From NCBI GenBank assembly GCA_902801165.1, contig CADCHI010000033.1, positions 1 through 43,758 of the forward strand: DNA of 43,758 nt, written 5' to 3'. The position numbers were made by a program, and so were the translations under genes. The notes beneath the pieces were generated by a model. The model worked only from the letters and a program-made list of their open reading frames with translations. It made no database searches and was not told the origin of the DNA. This document shows, one piece after another, positions 16,668 to 24,812 of this stretch; the first letter of the stretch is position 1; each line of letters begins with the position of its first letter. This DNA is from an uncultured Eubacteriales bacterium. GTDB lineage: Bacteria > Bacillota > Clostridia > Christensenellales > Aristaeellaceae.

Positions 16668-17732
16668 ATGAAGAAGATCGTACTGACAGGCGGCGGAACC
16701 GCGGGACACGTCACGCCCAACCTGGCGCTGATTCCCCGTCTGCTCGACGACGGGTGGGAAATCCACTACATCGGCGCGGCAAACAGCGCCGAGCAGGAGC
16801 TGATATCCAAGGTTCCGGAAGTGACCTTCCACACGGTTTCCGTCGGCAAGCTGCGCCGTTACTTCGATCCCAAGAACTTCTCCGACCCCTTCCGGGTCAT
16901 CCGGGGCATCCGACAGGCTACGGGCATCATCCGAAGGATCAAGCCGGACATCGTGTTTTCCAAGGGCGGCTTCGTCTCCGTGCCAGTGGTCTACGGCGCG
17001 AAACTGAACGGCGTGCCCATCGTGACCCACGAATCGGACATGACTCCTGGCCTGGCCAACAAGCTGTGCATGCCCTTCGCGAAGGTCCAGTGCTGTACCT
17101 TCCCCGAGGCCGTGAAATACGCCAAGGGCAAGGGCGTCCACACCGGAACGCCCATCCGCCCGGAGATCCTCCAGGGCGACAAGCGGCGCGGCCGCGAGAT
17201 GTTCGGCTTCAACGACAACCGGCCGGTCCTGATGGTGGTGGGCGGCTCCAGCGGCGCGCAGGCCATCAACCAGGTGGTGTGGCAGTCGCTGCCGAGGCTG
17301 ACGGAGAACTTCCAGGTGCTCCACCTGTGCGGCAAAGGCAACCTGACCGCCGTCTACGAGGGCACCTCCAACTACGTCCAGCGGGAATACCTGAACGAGG
17401 AGATGGCCGATGCCTACGCCTGTGCCGACATACTGATCTCCCGCGCGGGCGCCAACGCCCTGTGCGAGATCCTGGCGGTCCGCAAGCCCGCGCTGCTGAT
17501 CCCCTATCCCAAGGGCGCCAGCCGGGGCGACCAGCTGCTGAACGCCGACTCCTTCAAGAACCGGGGCTTCAGCCACGTGCTGCTCCAGGAGGACATGACC
17601 CCCGACACGCTGATCAAGGGCGTGGAGCAGCTCTACCACGACCGCGGCGCGCTGTACGAGGCCATGGCCACCGAACCCACCAGCAACGGCATCGACAACG
17701 TGCTGGAGCAGATCTACAAGTACGCCAAGTGA
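16668..17732 (+). CDS. murG: UDP-GlcNAc:lipid I N-acetylglucosaminyltransferase
   Basis: 354 residues, the usual MurG length. It adds GlcNAc to undecaprenyl-PP-MurNAc-pentapeptide on the cytoplasmic face of the membrane, making lipid II. Signature segments: GGGTAGHVTPN at the N-terminus, SKGGFVSVP, THESDMTPGLANK, GGSSGAQ at the start of the second Rossmann domain, and SRAGANALCEI in the UDP-GlcNAc site. The start at 16668 is chosen for the AGCGGAGGG site and because MKKIVLTGGG begins the fold. murG is outside any mur/fts cluster here and sits immediately before the origin, ending at a terminator at 17751-17789. Confidence 0.95.
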   Translation: MKKIVLTGGGTAGHVTPNLALIPRLLDDGWEIHYIGAANSAEQELISKVPEVTFHTVSVGKLRRYFDPKNFSDPFRVIRGIRQATGIIRRIKPDIVFSKGGFVSVPVVYGAKLNGVPIVTHESDMTPGLANKLCMPFAKVQCCTFPEAVKYAKGKGVHTGTPIRPEILQGDKRRGREMFGFNDNRPVLMVVGGSSGAQAINQVVWQSLPRLTENFQVLHLCGKGNLTAVYEGTSNYVQREYLNEEMADAYACADILISRAGANALCEILAVRKPALLIPYPKGASRGDQLLNADSFKNRGFSHVLLQEDMTPDTLIKGVEQLYHDRGALYEAMATEPTSNGIDNVLEQIYKYAK

Positions 17733-17750
17733 CCCAAGGCAAAATATATC

Positions 17751-17789
17751 CGACGACAGGACCGCGGCGCGGCCCTGTCGTCGCCTTTT
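17751..17789 (+). terminator. Intrinsic terminator of murG
   Basis: CGACGACAGG..CCTGTCGTCG stem (17751-17783) with GC-rich inner pairing, followed by CCTTTT. It separates murG from the origin region. Confidence 0.8.
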
Positions 17790-17840
17790 GGAAATAGCGC
17801 ATGATCGTGATTTCCTGGCGCGGGAATCACCTCTCCAAAA

Positions 17841-18008
17841 CTATCCACAGGAGTTCCCGGCGGGCGCGGTGGAAAACCCAATTTGACAAAACCTGCGCGA
17901 AAAAGGCGCTTTACGTGGCGCTCTATGGACTTTTGGATGGCCGGATGATACAATAGCCTCGGTATGTTATCCACAACCAGATACAAGTATCCGCTCTGTT
18001 TATCCACA
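17841..18008 (+). other. oriC: oriC part 1: DnaA boxes upstream of dnaA
   Basis: Two perfect DnaA boxes TTATCCACA at 17967-17975 and 18000-18008, plus CTATCCACA (one mismatch) at 17841-17849, all in the same direction. The intergenic stretch 17733-18032 also holds the murG terminator and the dnaA promoter, and no gene. Boxes overlapping the promoter region suggest autoregulation of dnaA. Confidence 0.85.
17926..17954 (+). promoter_or_regulatory. Probable dnaA promoter
   Basis: TGGACT (17926-17931, 4 of 6 to consensus) and TACAAT (17949-17954) are 17 bases apart. A perfect DnaA box begins 13 bases after the -10 hexamer, so DnaA could limit its own synthesis. Confidence 0.5.
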
Positions 18009-18032
18009 GCGCGGACGGAGGAACGATAAGCC

Positions 18033-19355
18033 ATGAATTACACCCCCGAGGACAAGGCGAAGTGGGACCGCGTCATCCAAATGATGGAAGAAACGCTGAG
18101 CAGCCCGGCGCAAAAGCCCTTCTTCAACACCTTCATCAGGCCGTTGAAGCTGTACGCGGCGACCAGCGACACGCTGTACATCAGCGGCGACACCGCCTTC
18201 AACCTCCAGCACATGAAGAACCGCTACGGCACGATGATCTACAGCACGGTGCCCCTGGTGTTCGGTCGCCGCTACGAGCTGGAATACTATCCCGAGAGCG
18301 AAATTTCCCGGGTGATTTCGCCGTCGCGCCCGTCCACCCTGAACGACCGTTACACCTTTGGCAACTTCATCACCGGCCCCTCCAACAGCTTCGCCTACGC
18401 GGCGTCCCTGGCCGTGGCCCAGACCCCGGGTGAGGTGTACAACCCGCTGTTCATCTACGGCGGCGTCGGCCTGGGCAAAACCCACCTGATCAACGCCATC
18501 GGCAACTACATCGGCCAGGAAAACCCCGCCCTGAACGTGCTGCTGATGACCAGCGAGGCCATGACCAACGAGCTGATCGAGGGCATCGCCCGGAAGAAGA
18601 CCGCCGAGCTGCGCAACCGCCTGCGGAACGTGGACGTGCTGATGGTGGATGACGTACAGTTCCTCTCCAAGACGAAGATCACCCAGGAGGAGTTCTTCCA
18701 CACCTTCAACAGCCTCCACGACAACAAGAAGCAGATCATCATCGCCTCGGACCGCCCGCCCAAGGAGCTGCCCGAGATCGAGGAACGCCTGCGCTCCCGC
18801 TTCGAGTGGGGCGTGATCGTGGACATCCAGAAGCCGGACTACGAGACCCGCGTCGCCATACTGATGCAGAAGGTCGACCAGATGGGCATCGAGGTGCCCT
18901 ACGAGGTGGTGGAATTCATCGCCCAGAACGTGAACTCCAACATCCGCGAGCTGGAGGGCTGCCTGACCAGTCTGAACGCCAACGCTGAGCTGATGGGCAC
19001 CCCCATCACCCTGGAGCTGGCCCGCTCCGCGCTGGCGGGGCGCATCGGCGCGCAGACCGCCCGGAAGGTGACCGCGGAGCTGATCATCGAGACCGTGGCC
19101 GACCAGTACGGCACCTCTCCGGAGGAGATCACCGGCAAGAAGCGCAGCCAGGAGATCGCCATGCCGCGCCAGATCGCCATGTACATCTGCCGAAAGATGA
19201 CCTCCCTCTCCACCACGAACATCGGGCGGGCCTTTGGCGGCCGGGACCACACCACGGTGATGCACGGCTGCGACAAGATCATGGAGGCCATGAACGCGGA
19301 TTTCGCCTTCAAGAAGCGGGTGGAGGAGCTCATCGCCCGGATCGAAAACAACTGA
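18033..19355 (+). CDS. dnaA: Chromosomal replication initiator DnaA
   Basis: 440 residues with all four domains: N-terminal interaction domain (about 1-90), linker, AAA+ domain with Walker A GGVGLGKTH and Walker B MVDDVQFL, sensor residues (DRPPKEL, RLRSRFEWG), and a C-terminal DNA-binding domain with the signature GRAFGGRDHTTVMHGCDKI. DnaA binds the boxes on both sides of its gene and opens the origin. The ATG follows CGGAGGAACG. dnaN lies 228 bases downstream, with a second half of the origin between them, as in Bacillus. Confidence 0.98.
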   Translation: MNYTPEDKAKWDRVIQMMEETLSSPAQKPFFNTFIRPLKLYAATSDTLYISGDTAFNLQHMKNRYGTMIYSTVPLVFGRRYELEYYPESEISRVISPSRPSTLNDRYTFGNFITGPSNSFAYAASLAVAQTPGEVYNPLFIYGGVGLGKTHLINAIGNYIGQENPALNVLLMTSEAMTNELIEGIARKKTAELRNRLRNVDVLMVDDVQFLSKTKITQEEFFHTFNSLHDNKKQIIIASDRPPKELPEIEERLRSRFEWGVIVDIQKPDYETRVAILMQKVDQMGIEVPYEVVEFIAQNVNSNIRELEGCLTSLNANAELMGTPITLELARSALAGRIGAQTARKVTAELIIETVADQYGTSPEEITGKKRSQEIAMPRQIAMYICRKMTSLSTTNIGRAFGGRDHTTVMHGCDKIMEAMNADFAFKKRVEELIARIENN

Positions 19356-19451
19356 GAAAGCGCCGCGCTGTGGAAAATGCCAGGCTTATCCCCCTCGCTT
19401 CCACACCGCCTGTGGATGGCAAATCGCCTGCGGCGCAGGGAGACTGGATGG

Positions 19452-19516
19452 TTTTCCACAGTATCCACAGCTCTACTACAACGACTACATAACTATATAT
19501 AATCATCATAAATATA
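19452..19516 (+). other. oriC: oriC part 2: DnaA boxes, DnaA-trio and AT-rich unwinding element
   Basis: Two near-consensus boxes lie back to back, TTTTCCACA (19452-19460) and GTATCCACA (19461-19469). After a 3-base gap come trinucleotides CTA-CTA-CAA-CGA-CTA-CAT (19473-19490), whose complement reads 3'-GAT repeats as in the DnaA-trio, and then the AT-rich tract 19491-19516. A weaker inverted box (TGTGGATGG) is at 19411. This matches the Bacillus basal unwinding system. Assignment is by pattern. Confidence 0.75.
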
Positions 19517-19583
19517 TTCCGCCTGCCCCGACGGGGCGGGTCCATGCAGAGATAAGAGACAGACGGACAAGGAGGAATTGAAC

Positions 19584-20696
19584 ATGCGGTTTACCTGCGC
19601 CGCCTCCACGCTCATCGAGGCGCTTCAAATTGTCACCAAGGCGCTGCCCACGCGCACGCCCAACCAGATTCTGGAGGGCATACTGGTCGAGACGGACATG
19701 AACGAGGTTATACTGACCTGCTCGGATGAGCGGATCACCATCGTCACCCGCATGGAGGCCTACGTCACCGAGCCGGGCCGCGGCGTGGTGCCGGGCAAGC
19801 TGTTCAATGAAATCGTCCGCCGCCTGCCCGAGGGCGACATCGAGATCGACATGAACGATCGGTTTGTGTTCACGATCCGGGGCTCCGGCAACCGCACCAA
19901 CATCTCCGGGCAGGACGCGGACCTCTACCCCGCCCTGCCCCAGATCAGCGGCGAAAAGGAGATCGCCCTGCCCCAGGACATGCTGAAGGACATGATCCAA
20001 AAGACGGAATTCGCCATCGCGGTGGAGGACATGCGCGAGGTGCTGACCGGCTGCCTGCTGGAGATCGCCGCAGGCGACGTGACCATGGTGGCGCTGGACG
20101 GCTTCCGGCTGGCGTTGAAGCGGGCCAAGTGCGGCGACGTGCTGGAGAAGCTGTCCGCCATCATCCCCGGCCGGGCCGTGGGCGACATCGGCAAGCTGCT
20201 CTCCGACGATCCCGACGCCTTCGCCAACCTCTCCTTCGGCGGCAACAAGCTGCACATCAAGCTGGAGAAGACGGAGATCTTCGTCATACTGGTGGAGGGC
20301 GAGTACGTCCAGTACCGCCAGATCCTGCCGCCGCGCTTCGCCACCCGCGTGGTGGTGGACCTGGAGCCCTTCCGCAGGGGCATCGACCGCGCCGCGCTGA
20401 TCGCCCGCGAGGGCAACAACAACCTGCTGATCCTGAAGATCGCGGACGGCGAGATGGCCATCGAGGCCCACTCCCAGATCGGCGACGTCTACGAGAAGCT
20501 GGACATCCAGCAGGAGGGCGCGAACCTGAATATCGCCTTCAACGTGAAGTACCTGATCGACGTGGTGCGCTTCATCGACGCCGAGCAGATCGAGATCAAC
20601 CTGAACAACGCCATCAGCCCCTGCATCATCACGCCCCTGGGCGATCCGGATTACCTGCACCTGGTGCTGCCGGTGCGCACGGGCGCGACGGCCTGA
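19584..20696 (+). CDS. dnaN: DNA polymerase III beta subunit (sliding clamp)
   Basis: 370 residues starting MRFTCAASTLIEALQIVTKALP, the usual DnaN opening, with three similar clamp domains; the third ends in SPCIITPLGD..YLHLVLPVR, where the peptide-binding pocket and the characteristic C-terminal -LPVR run sit. It encircles DNA and tethers polymerase III, loaded by the DnaX complex encoded nearby. The ATG at 19584 is 8 bases after GGAGG; an in-frame TTG at 19578 is ignored. It follows dnaA across the unwinding element. Confidence 0.97.
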   Translation: MRFTCAASTLIEALQIVTKALPTRTPNQILEGILVETDMNEVILTCSDERITIVTRMEAYVTEPGRGVVPGKLFNEIVRRLPEGDIEIDMNDRFVFTIRGSGNRTNISGQDADLYPALPQISGEKEIALPQDMLKDMIQKTEFAIAVEDMREVLTGCLLEIAAGDVTMVALDGFRLALKRAKCGDVLEKLSAIIPGRAVGDIGKLLSDDPDAFANLSFGGNKLHIKLEKTEIFVILVEGEYVQYRQILPPRFATRVVVDLEPFRRGIDRAALIAREGNNNLLILKIADGEMAIEAHSQIGDVYEKLDIQQEGANLNIAFNVKYLIDVVRFIDAEQIEINLNNAISPCIITPLGDPDYLHLVLPVRTGATA

Positions 20697-20773
20697 CGAA
20701 AACAGCACGGGAAGCGGCGCGGGGGTTCCCTCCCCGGCCGTTTCCCGGTTCTTTTGAGTGGGGATTATTCGAG

Positions 20774-22135
20774 ATGACCAACCCAAACGATACCATCGCG
20801 GCCATCGCCACGGCCCGGGGCGCGGGCGGCATCGCCATCGTGCGCCTCAGCGGCGGCCGGGCGGAGGCAATATTTTCAGAGATGTTTGTTCCCGCCACGC
20901 GGCGGGAACATTTTGAGTCCCACCGGCTGATGTACGGCCATGTGACGGACGCCGAAGGAAGGGCGCTGGACGAGGTGATGGGCGTGCTGATGCGCGCGCC
21001 GTCCACCTACACCCGGGAGGATGTGGCCGAGCTGCACTGCCATGGCGGCGCGGTGAGCGCCGGAGAAGTGCTCGACCGGGCGCTGGAGCTGGGGGCGCGG
21101 ATGGCGCAGCCCGGGGAATTCACCAAGCGGGCCTTCCTGAACGGAAGGATTGACCTCTCCGAGGCGGAGGCGGTGATGCAGCTGATCGGCGCCAACAGCC
21201 AGGCGGCGGCGCGGGCCTCCATGCGGCAGCTGGAGGGCGGCGTATCGGGCTTCGTCCGGCAGGCCTCCGACCGGCTGATGGCCGTGATGGCGCTGCTGGA
21301 GGCGTCGACGGACTTCCCGGAGGAGGTCGAGGAGGAGGCCGCAGCGGAGCAGGTTTGCGCCGACCTGCGGTCGGTCGCCGCCGACATTCGCGCCCGGTGC
21401 GACGGCAGGAGCGCCCGGCTCCTTCGGGAAGGCGCGGCCATCGTGCTGGCGGGACGGCCCAACGTGGGCAAGTCCTCGCTGATGAATGCCCTTTTGAACC
21501 AGGAGCGGGCGATCGTGACGGATATTCCGGGCACGACGCGGGACGTGCTCACCGAGCGGATCACCATCGGCGGCATTGTTGCCGAGCTTTCGGACACGGC
21601 GGGCCAGCGCAACACCGAGGACCCCATCGAGCGCATCGGCGTGGACCGGGCCCGGAGGGCGGCGGAGGGCGCCGACGTGGTGCTGATCGTGCTGGACGCC
21701 GCCCAGCCCATCTCGGAATCGGACGCGGAGCTGCTGCGCTCGGCGGATGAGCGGGCCGTGGTGTGCCTTAACAAGCTGGACCTGGAGGCGGCAGTCACCG
21801 CCGACGACGTGCGCGCGCTGACCGGCGCGACGCTGTGCGAGGTCTCGGCGGCCACCGGTGCGGGCATTCCCGAACTGATGGAGGAGCTGGCCCGCCGCGT
21901 GGCGGTCAGCGAGGAGGCTGATGGCCAGCTGACGGCCCAGCGCCACATCGAGCTGGCCCTGAGCGCGGCGGAGAGCTTGGAAGCGGCTGTACAGGGCATT
22001 GAAGCGGGGTATCCGCTGGACGCCGCGGCCGTGGACATCCGGCAGGCGCTGGAGGCGCTGTCGGAGATCACCGGCGAAAACGCCACCGAAGCGGTGATCG
22101 ACAGGGTATTTTCAACGTTCTGCGTGGGAAAATGA
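20774..22135 (+). CDS. mnmE: tRNA uridine-5-carboxymethylaminomethyl modification GTPase
   Basis: 453 residues. The N-terminal folate-binding domain begins DTIAAIATARGAGGIAIVRLSG. The central G domain, inserted in a helical domain, has GRPNVGKSS (P loop), DIPGTTRD, DTAG and NKLD. The C-terminus ends FCVGK, the CxGK motif of the family. With MnmG it modifies U34 in tRNAs that read NNA/NNG codons. The ATG at 20774 follows GGGGAT, 78 bases after dnaN. In many Firmicutes mnmE is followed by mnmG and the noc/par genes near the origin; none of these follow here. Confidence 0.97.
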   Translation: MTNPNDTIAAIATARGAGGIAIVRLSGGRAEAIFSEMFVPATRREHFESHRLMYGHVTDAEGRALDEVMGVLMRAPSTYTREDVAELHCHGGAVSAGEVLDRALELGARMAQPGEFTKRAFLNGRIDLSEAEAVMQLIGANSQAAARASMRQLEGGVSGFVRQASDRLMAVMALLEASTDFPEEVEEEAAAEQVCADLRSVAADIRARCDGRSARLLREGAAIVLAGRPNVGKSSLMNALLNQERAIVTDIPGTTRDVLTERITIGGIVAELSDTAGQRNTEDPIERIGVDRARRAAEGADVVLIVLDAAQPISESDAELLRSADERAVVCLNKLDLEAAVTADDVRALTGATLCEVSAATGAGIPELMEELARRVAVSEEADGQLTAQRHIELALSAAESLEAAVQGIEAGYPLDAAAVDIRQALEALSEITGENATEAVIDRVFSTFCVGK

Positions 22136-22153
22136 AAAGTGTTGAGAGTTATA

Positions 22154-22195
22154 AACGGGCAGGGCCGGCTGTCAGTACAGTCGGCCTTGCCCGTT
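22154..22195. terminator. Bidirectional terminator-like hairpin between convergent genes
   Basis: Stem AACGGGCAGGGCCGGCTG / CAGTCGGCCTTGCCCGTT with one or two mismatches, between the 3' ends of mnmE (plus) and the dipeptidase gene (minus). It lacks a long T run on either side but is very GC-stable. Confidence 0.65.
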
Positions 22196-22259
22196 ATTGA
22201 TATTTATGCGGAAAACAGGCTGTTTTACAAGGCGTCGGTTTTCCGGAACGCTCGGCAAT

Positions 22260-22892
22260 CTACCGAACGACGAAGTCAAACCACGTTTCAGGGAAGGGTT
22301 CGTCGATCAGACGGAAGTGCCACCACTCCGATTCCAGCGGCGCGAAGCCGCAGCGGGTCATCAGGTTGCGCAGCAGCGCTCGGTTGACGGCCTGCTCCGG
22401 TGTCAATCCCGGCCAGCTGTAGCGGGAGCGCGGGCCGAAAAAGTCGAAGGGACCGCCCATGTCGGCCTCCCGTCCCGTCGCCATTTCCACGAGGGTCAGG
22501 TCAACGGCGCTGCCGCGGCTGTGGGTGGACTTGTGCCCGAGGAAATCCAGCGCGTAGAGCTCGGACTTGTCTACGTTAGGGTAGAACCACCGCTTCATGC
22601 GGGTGTCTGCCGCGTTCTGCACCCAGCGGTTGAAGTGGTCCACGGCCCGCTGGGGACGGTAGGCGTCGTAGACCTTCAGGAGCAGCCCCTGGTCGGCGGC
22701 GAGCCCGCAGGCGCGGCGCAGGGCGTCGGCGGCGCGTTCGGTCATGACGGCCCGGGGAGACGCGTAGCCATCGATGGGCGTGCCGATGAAGTTGAAGCGG
22801 GTGGCGTATCGCAGCTCCTGCAGGGCGTCCGGCGCGGCTTCGGAGAGCAGGACAAACCCGTCTGGAAGTTCATAATTATTCATGCTATTCAT
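22260..22892 (-). CDS. ddpX: D-alanyl-D-alanine dipeptidase, VanX/DdpX type
   Basis: 210 residues of peptidase family M15D. The zinc ligands and base are present as in VanX: STHSRGSAVDLTL (H124, D131) and ESEWWHF (E189, H192). The enzyme cleaves D-Ala-D-Ala dipeptide; in chromosomal settings it mostly recycles cell-wall peptide or supplies D-Ala as nutrient, whereas VanX confers glycopeptide resistance only together with VanH and VanA, neither of which is here. No signal peptide is seen, so it is cytoplasmic. The start overlaps the 3' end of the upstream membrane-protein gene by 8 bases, suggesting coupling; a second ATG at 22883 is also possible. Confidence 0.9.
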   Translation of the reverse strand: MNSMNNYELPDGFVLLSEAAPDALQELRYATRFNFIGTPIDGYASPRAVMTERAADALRRACGLAADQGLLLKVYDAYRPQRAVDHFNRWVQNAADTRMKRWFYPNVDKSELYALDFLGHKSTHSRGSAVDLTLVEMATGREADMGGPFDFFGPRSRYSWPGLTPEQAVNRALLRNLMTRCGFAPLESEWWHFRLIDEPFPETWFDFVVR

Positions 22893-23832
22893 CTTTGTTC
22901 TTCTTCATGTTTCCGTAAAGCGCGAAGGAACAGGCGGCAGCGGCGGCAACGAGCACGCAGGCTGTCGGCAGCTGCGCCAGCAGGGAACCGGGCAGGCGCG
23001 AGGCGTCGATGTCGGTCATAAGGCCGGGAATGAACGTCAGCACAGCCCAGATTGCGGCGGAGGCCGCGAGGGCGATCAGCAGCGCGCGGTTCAAGGGGAC
23101 GGCCTCCAGGGTGGAGCGCCGGAAAGGCGTGCGGCATAAGGCGCAGAGCGTCCAACCCGCGAAGAACGGGAAGGCGCAGGCCGTGGACTTCATGGCCCAC
23201 AGAATCAGCAGGGCGACAGCCGGATAGAGGGCGCACTGCAGCGCCGCGCGGGGCGCGCAGCGGATGACCTGGGCGTTGAGCCTGCCCTTGAGGCCGTCGC
23301 CTATCGCGCAGCCGATCACCGCCGAGACGATCGCGGATATGCCGGCCATGGCGACCAGCTTCCAAAGGTCGTGGGAGCCCTCCGGGCCCTTGGCGAGGCT
23401 CATCCCCGCGATGAGGAAGGCCGCCGTGAGGCTGTGGGTGAGCATGGCGCTGCGCCTATCCCCTGCTGCATACAAGTATTCATAGAACATATGTTCTATA
23501 TTCAAAAGTAAACCAGCGGCGATCAGGGGCAGGGCGTCCCGCTCTCCCTTCAAGAACAGCACGCCGATCAGCGCCGCGATGAGCCCGCCGGCGATTTGGA
23601 GCAGCAGCGCGCACTTCACCGTGCCGCGAACGCTGCGCATGGAGGGCTGCATGGCAAAGGCGGCGCGGATGCCGAAGCAGGAGAACAGGGAGAGTGCCGA
23701 CACGGCGAAGCAGCCGACGAACAGGCGCAGGGAAATGGATGGCTCCAGGAACAGTGCGCAGATGGCGAGCGCGAGGGGGACGAAGGCGTCGGACAGTCGC
23801 GTCAGGCGCAGGGGATGTTTCATCTTTGGCAT
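22885..23832 (-). CDS. Hypothetical multi-spanning membrane protein
   Basis: 315 residues with about nine or ten hydrophobic segments and short loops, ending in a charged tail (NMKKNKDE). I do not recognise the family; the layout is like a flippase or exporter-type membrane protein, without a diagnostic motif. The ATG at 23832 has a clear GGAGG site. It is the first gene of a two-gene unit with the D-Ala-D-Ala dipeptidase (8-base overlap), so a link to cell-wall peptide traffic is a reasonable but untested inference. Confidence 0.7.
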   Translation of the reverse strand: MPKMKHPLRLTRLSDAFVPLALAICALFLEPSISLRLFVGCFAVSALSLFSCFGIRAAFAMQPSMRSVRGTVKCALLLQIAGGLIAALIGVLFLKGERDALPLIAAGLLLNIEHMFYEYLYAAGDRRSAMLTHSLTAAFLIAGMSLAKGPEGSHDLWKLVAMAGISAIVSAVIGCAIGDGLKGRLNAQVIRCAPRAALQCALYPAVALLILWAMKSTACAFPFFAGWTLCALCRTPFRRSTLEAVPLNRALLIALAASAAIWAVLTFIPGLMTDIDASRLPGSLLAQLPTACVLVAAAAACSFALYGNMKKNKDE

Positions 23833-23871
23833 GGGGTGCCTCCGTGTGTCTTTGATTGGGATTCATTCGCA

Positions 23872-23912
23872 GGGGCCTGTTCCGATCGCGGATCCGCCGA
23901 CGGACAGGCCCC
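23872..23912 (-). terminator. Hairpin after the walJ-like gene
   Basis: GGGGCCTGT / ACAGGCCCC arms with further CCG/CGG pairing inside, downstream of the stop at 23957 on the minus strand. There is no clear T run, so termination is likely but not certain. Confidence 0.5.
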
Positions 23913-23956
23913 AGAATACTTTATGTTGTATATATATGCAATTGTAAGGCTCGATA

Positions 23957-24769
23957 TTACGATTCTATGCCGGCGGTGATGCTGAACATGCCGGTGTTGC
24001 CATCGCGGCTCGCGATGTGCAGCATGGCATCTTCGTTGGGGACCAGGCCCGCCTGCTGGAAGTACAGCTCGCAGGAGCGCATGGCCAACTCTGGGAAGTT
24101 GTTCTCCTTGCTCAGATGTCCGAGGATGATCCTTCGAGTGCCGGTGCGGGCCAGTTCGACGGCCACGGTACTGGCGTCGTCGTTGGAAAGGTGGCCGCGG
24201 CGGGAGAGAATGCGCTTTTTCAACTCATAGGGATAGGGACCGGCCTTGAGCATGTCCGGGTCGTAGTTGGATTCCAGGATCACGGCATCCGAACCGATGA
24301 CGTGCTTCAGCCAGCTGTCCTTGATGCAGCCCAGGTCCGTGGCGACGGACAGCTTGGCGCCGAAGAGCTCAAAGGTGTACCCCACCGACTGAGCGGCATC
24401 GTGGGGGGTGGAAAAGGGGGTCACATCGATGGAACCGATGAAAAAATCCTGTTCCGGCTCGAAATAGACCCTGTTTTTTTCGGCGATCGGGCCGATTTTG
24501 TCGTACATCCCCTGCCAGGTGCCCTCCGTGGCATAGACAGGAAGGTCGAACTTCCTCGACAGTATGCCGATGCCCTTGATGTGGTCGGAATGCTCGTGGG
24601 TCACGAGTATGGCGTTCAGGCTGCGCGGGTTCACCCCCACGGTTTCCAGCTCCCGAATAACCCGGGTGCCGGACATGCCCGCGTCCACGAGGATGTTGGC
24701 GTCGTCGCAGCCGACGTAGATCGCGTTTCCGCTTGAGCCGCTGAAAAGCGGCGAGAAGCGAAGCTCCAT
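23957..24769 (-). CDS. walJ: MBL-fold metallohydrolase, WalJ/YycJ-like
   Basis: 270 residues. The beta-lactamase-fold signature is intact: THEHSDH (HxHxDH metal motif), then TPHDAAQSVGY, VATDLG and ILGHLSKENN. The N-terminus MELRFSPLFSGSSGN(A) and the whole pattern match the YycJ/WalJ group, which in Bacillus is part of the walRK operon and is linked to DNA end processing and cell-wall control. The start at 24769 is chosen for GGAGGAAAC. Here it lies 43 bases after a radical SAM gene and about 11 kb from the two-component pair in the window. Confidence 0.88.
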   Translation of the reverse strand: MELRFSPLFSGSSGNAIYVGCDDANILVDAGMSGTRVIRELETVGVNPRSLNAILVTHEHSDHIKGIGILSRKFDLPVYATEGTWQGMYDKIGPIAEKNRVYFEPEQDFFIGSIDVTPFSTPHDAAQSVGYTFELFGAKLSVATDLGCIKDSWLKHVIGSDAVILESNYDPDMLKAGPYPYELKKRILSRRGHLSNDDASTVAVELARTGTRRIILGHLSKENNFPELAMRSCELYFQQAGLVPNEDAMLHIASRDGNTGMFSITAGIES

Positions 24770-24812
24770 GTGTGCTGTTTCCTCCGTTTGCCTTTGTGTA
24801 GTGTGCTTTTGT

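Noticed and set aside
22260-22892. Glycopeptide resistance gene vanX
   Set aside because: vanH and vanA are absent and the context is housekeeping; a metabolic D-Ala-D-Ala dipeptidase is the simpler reading.
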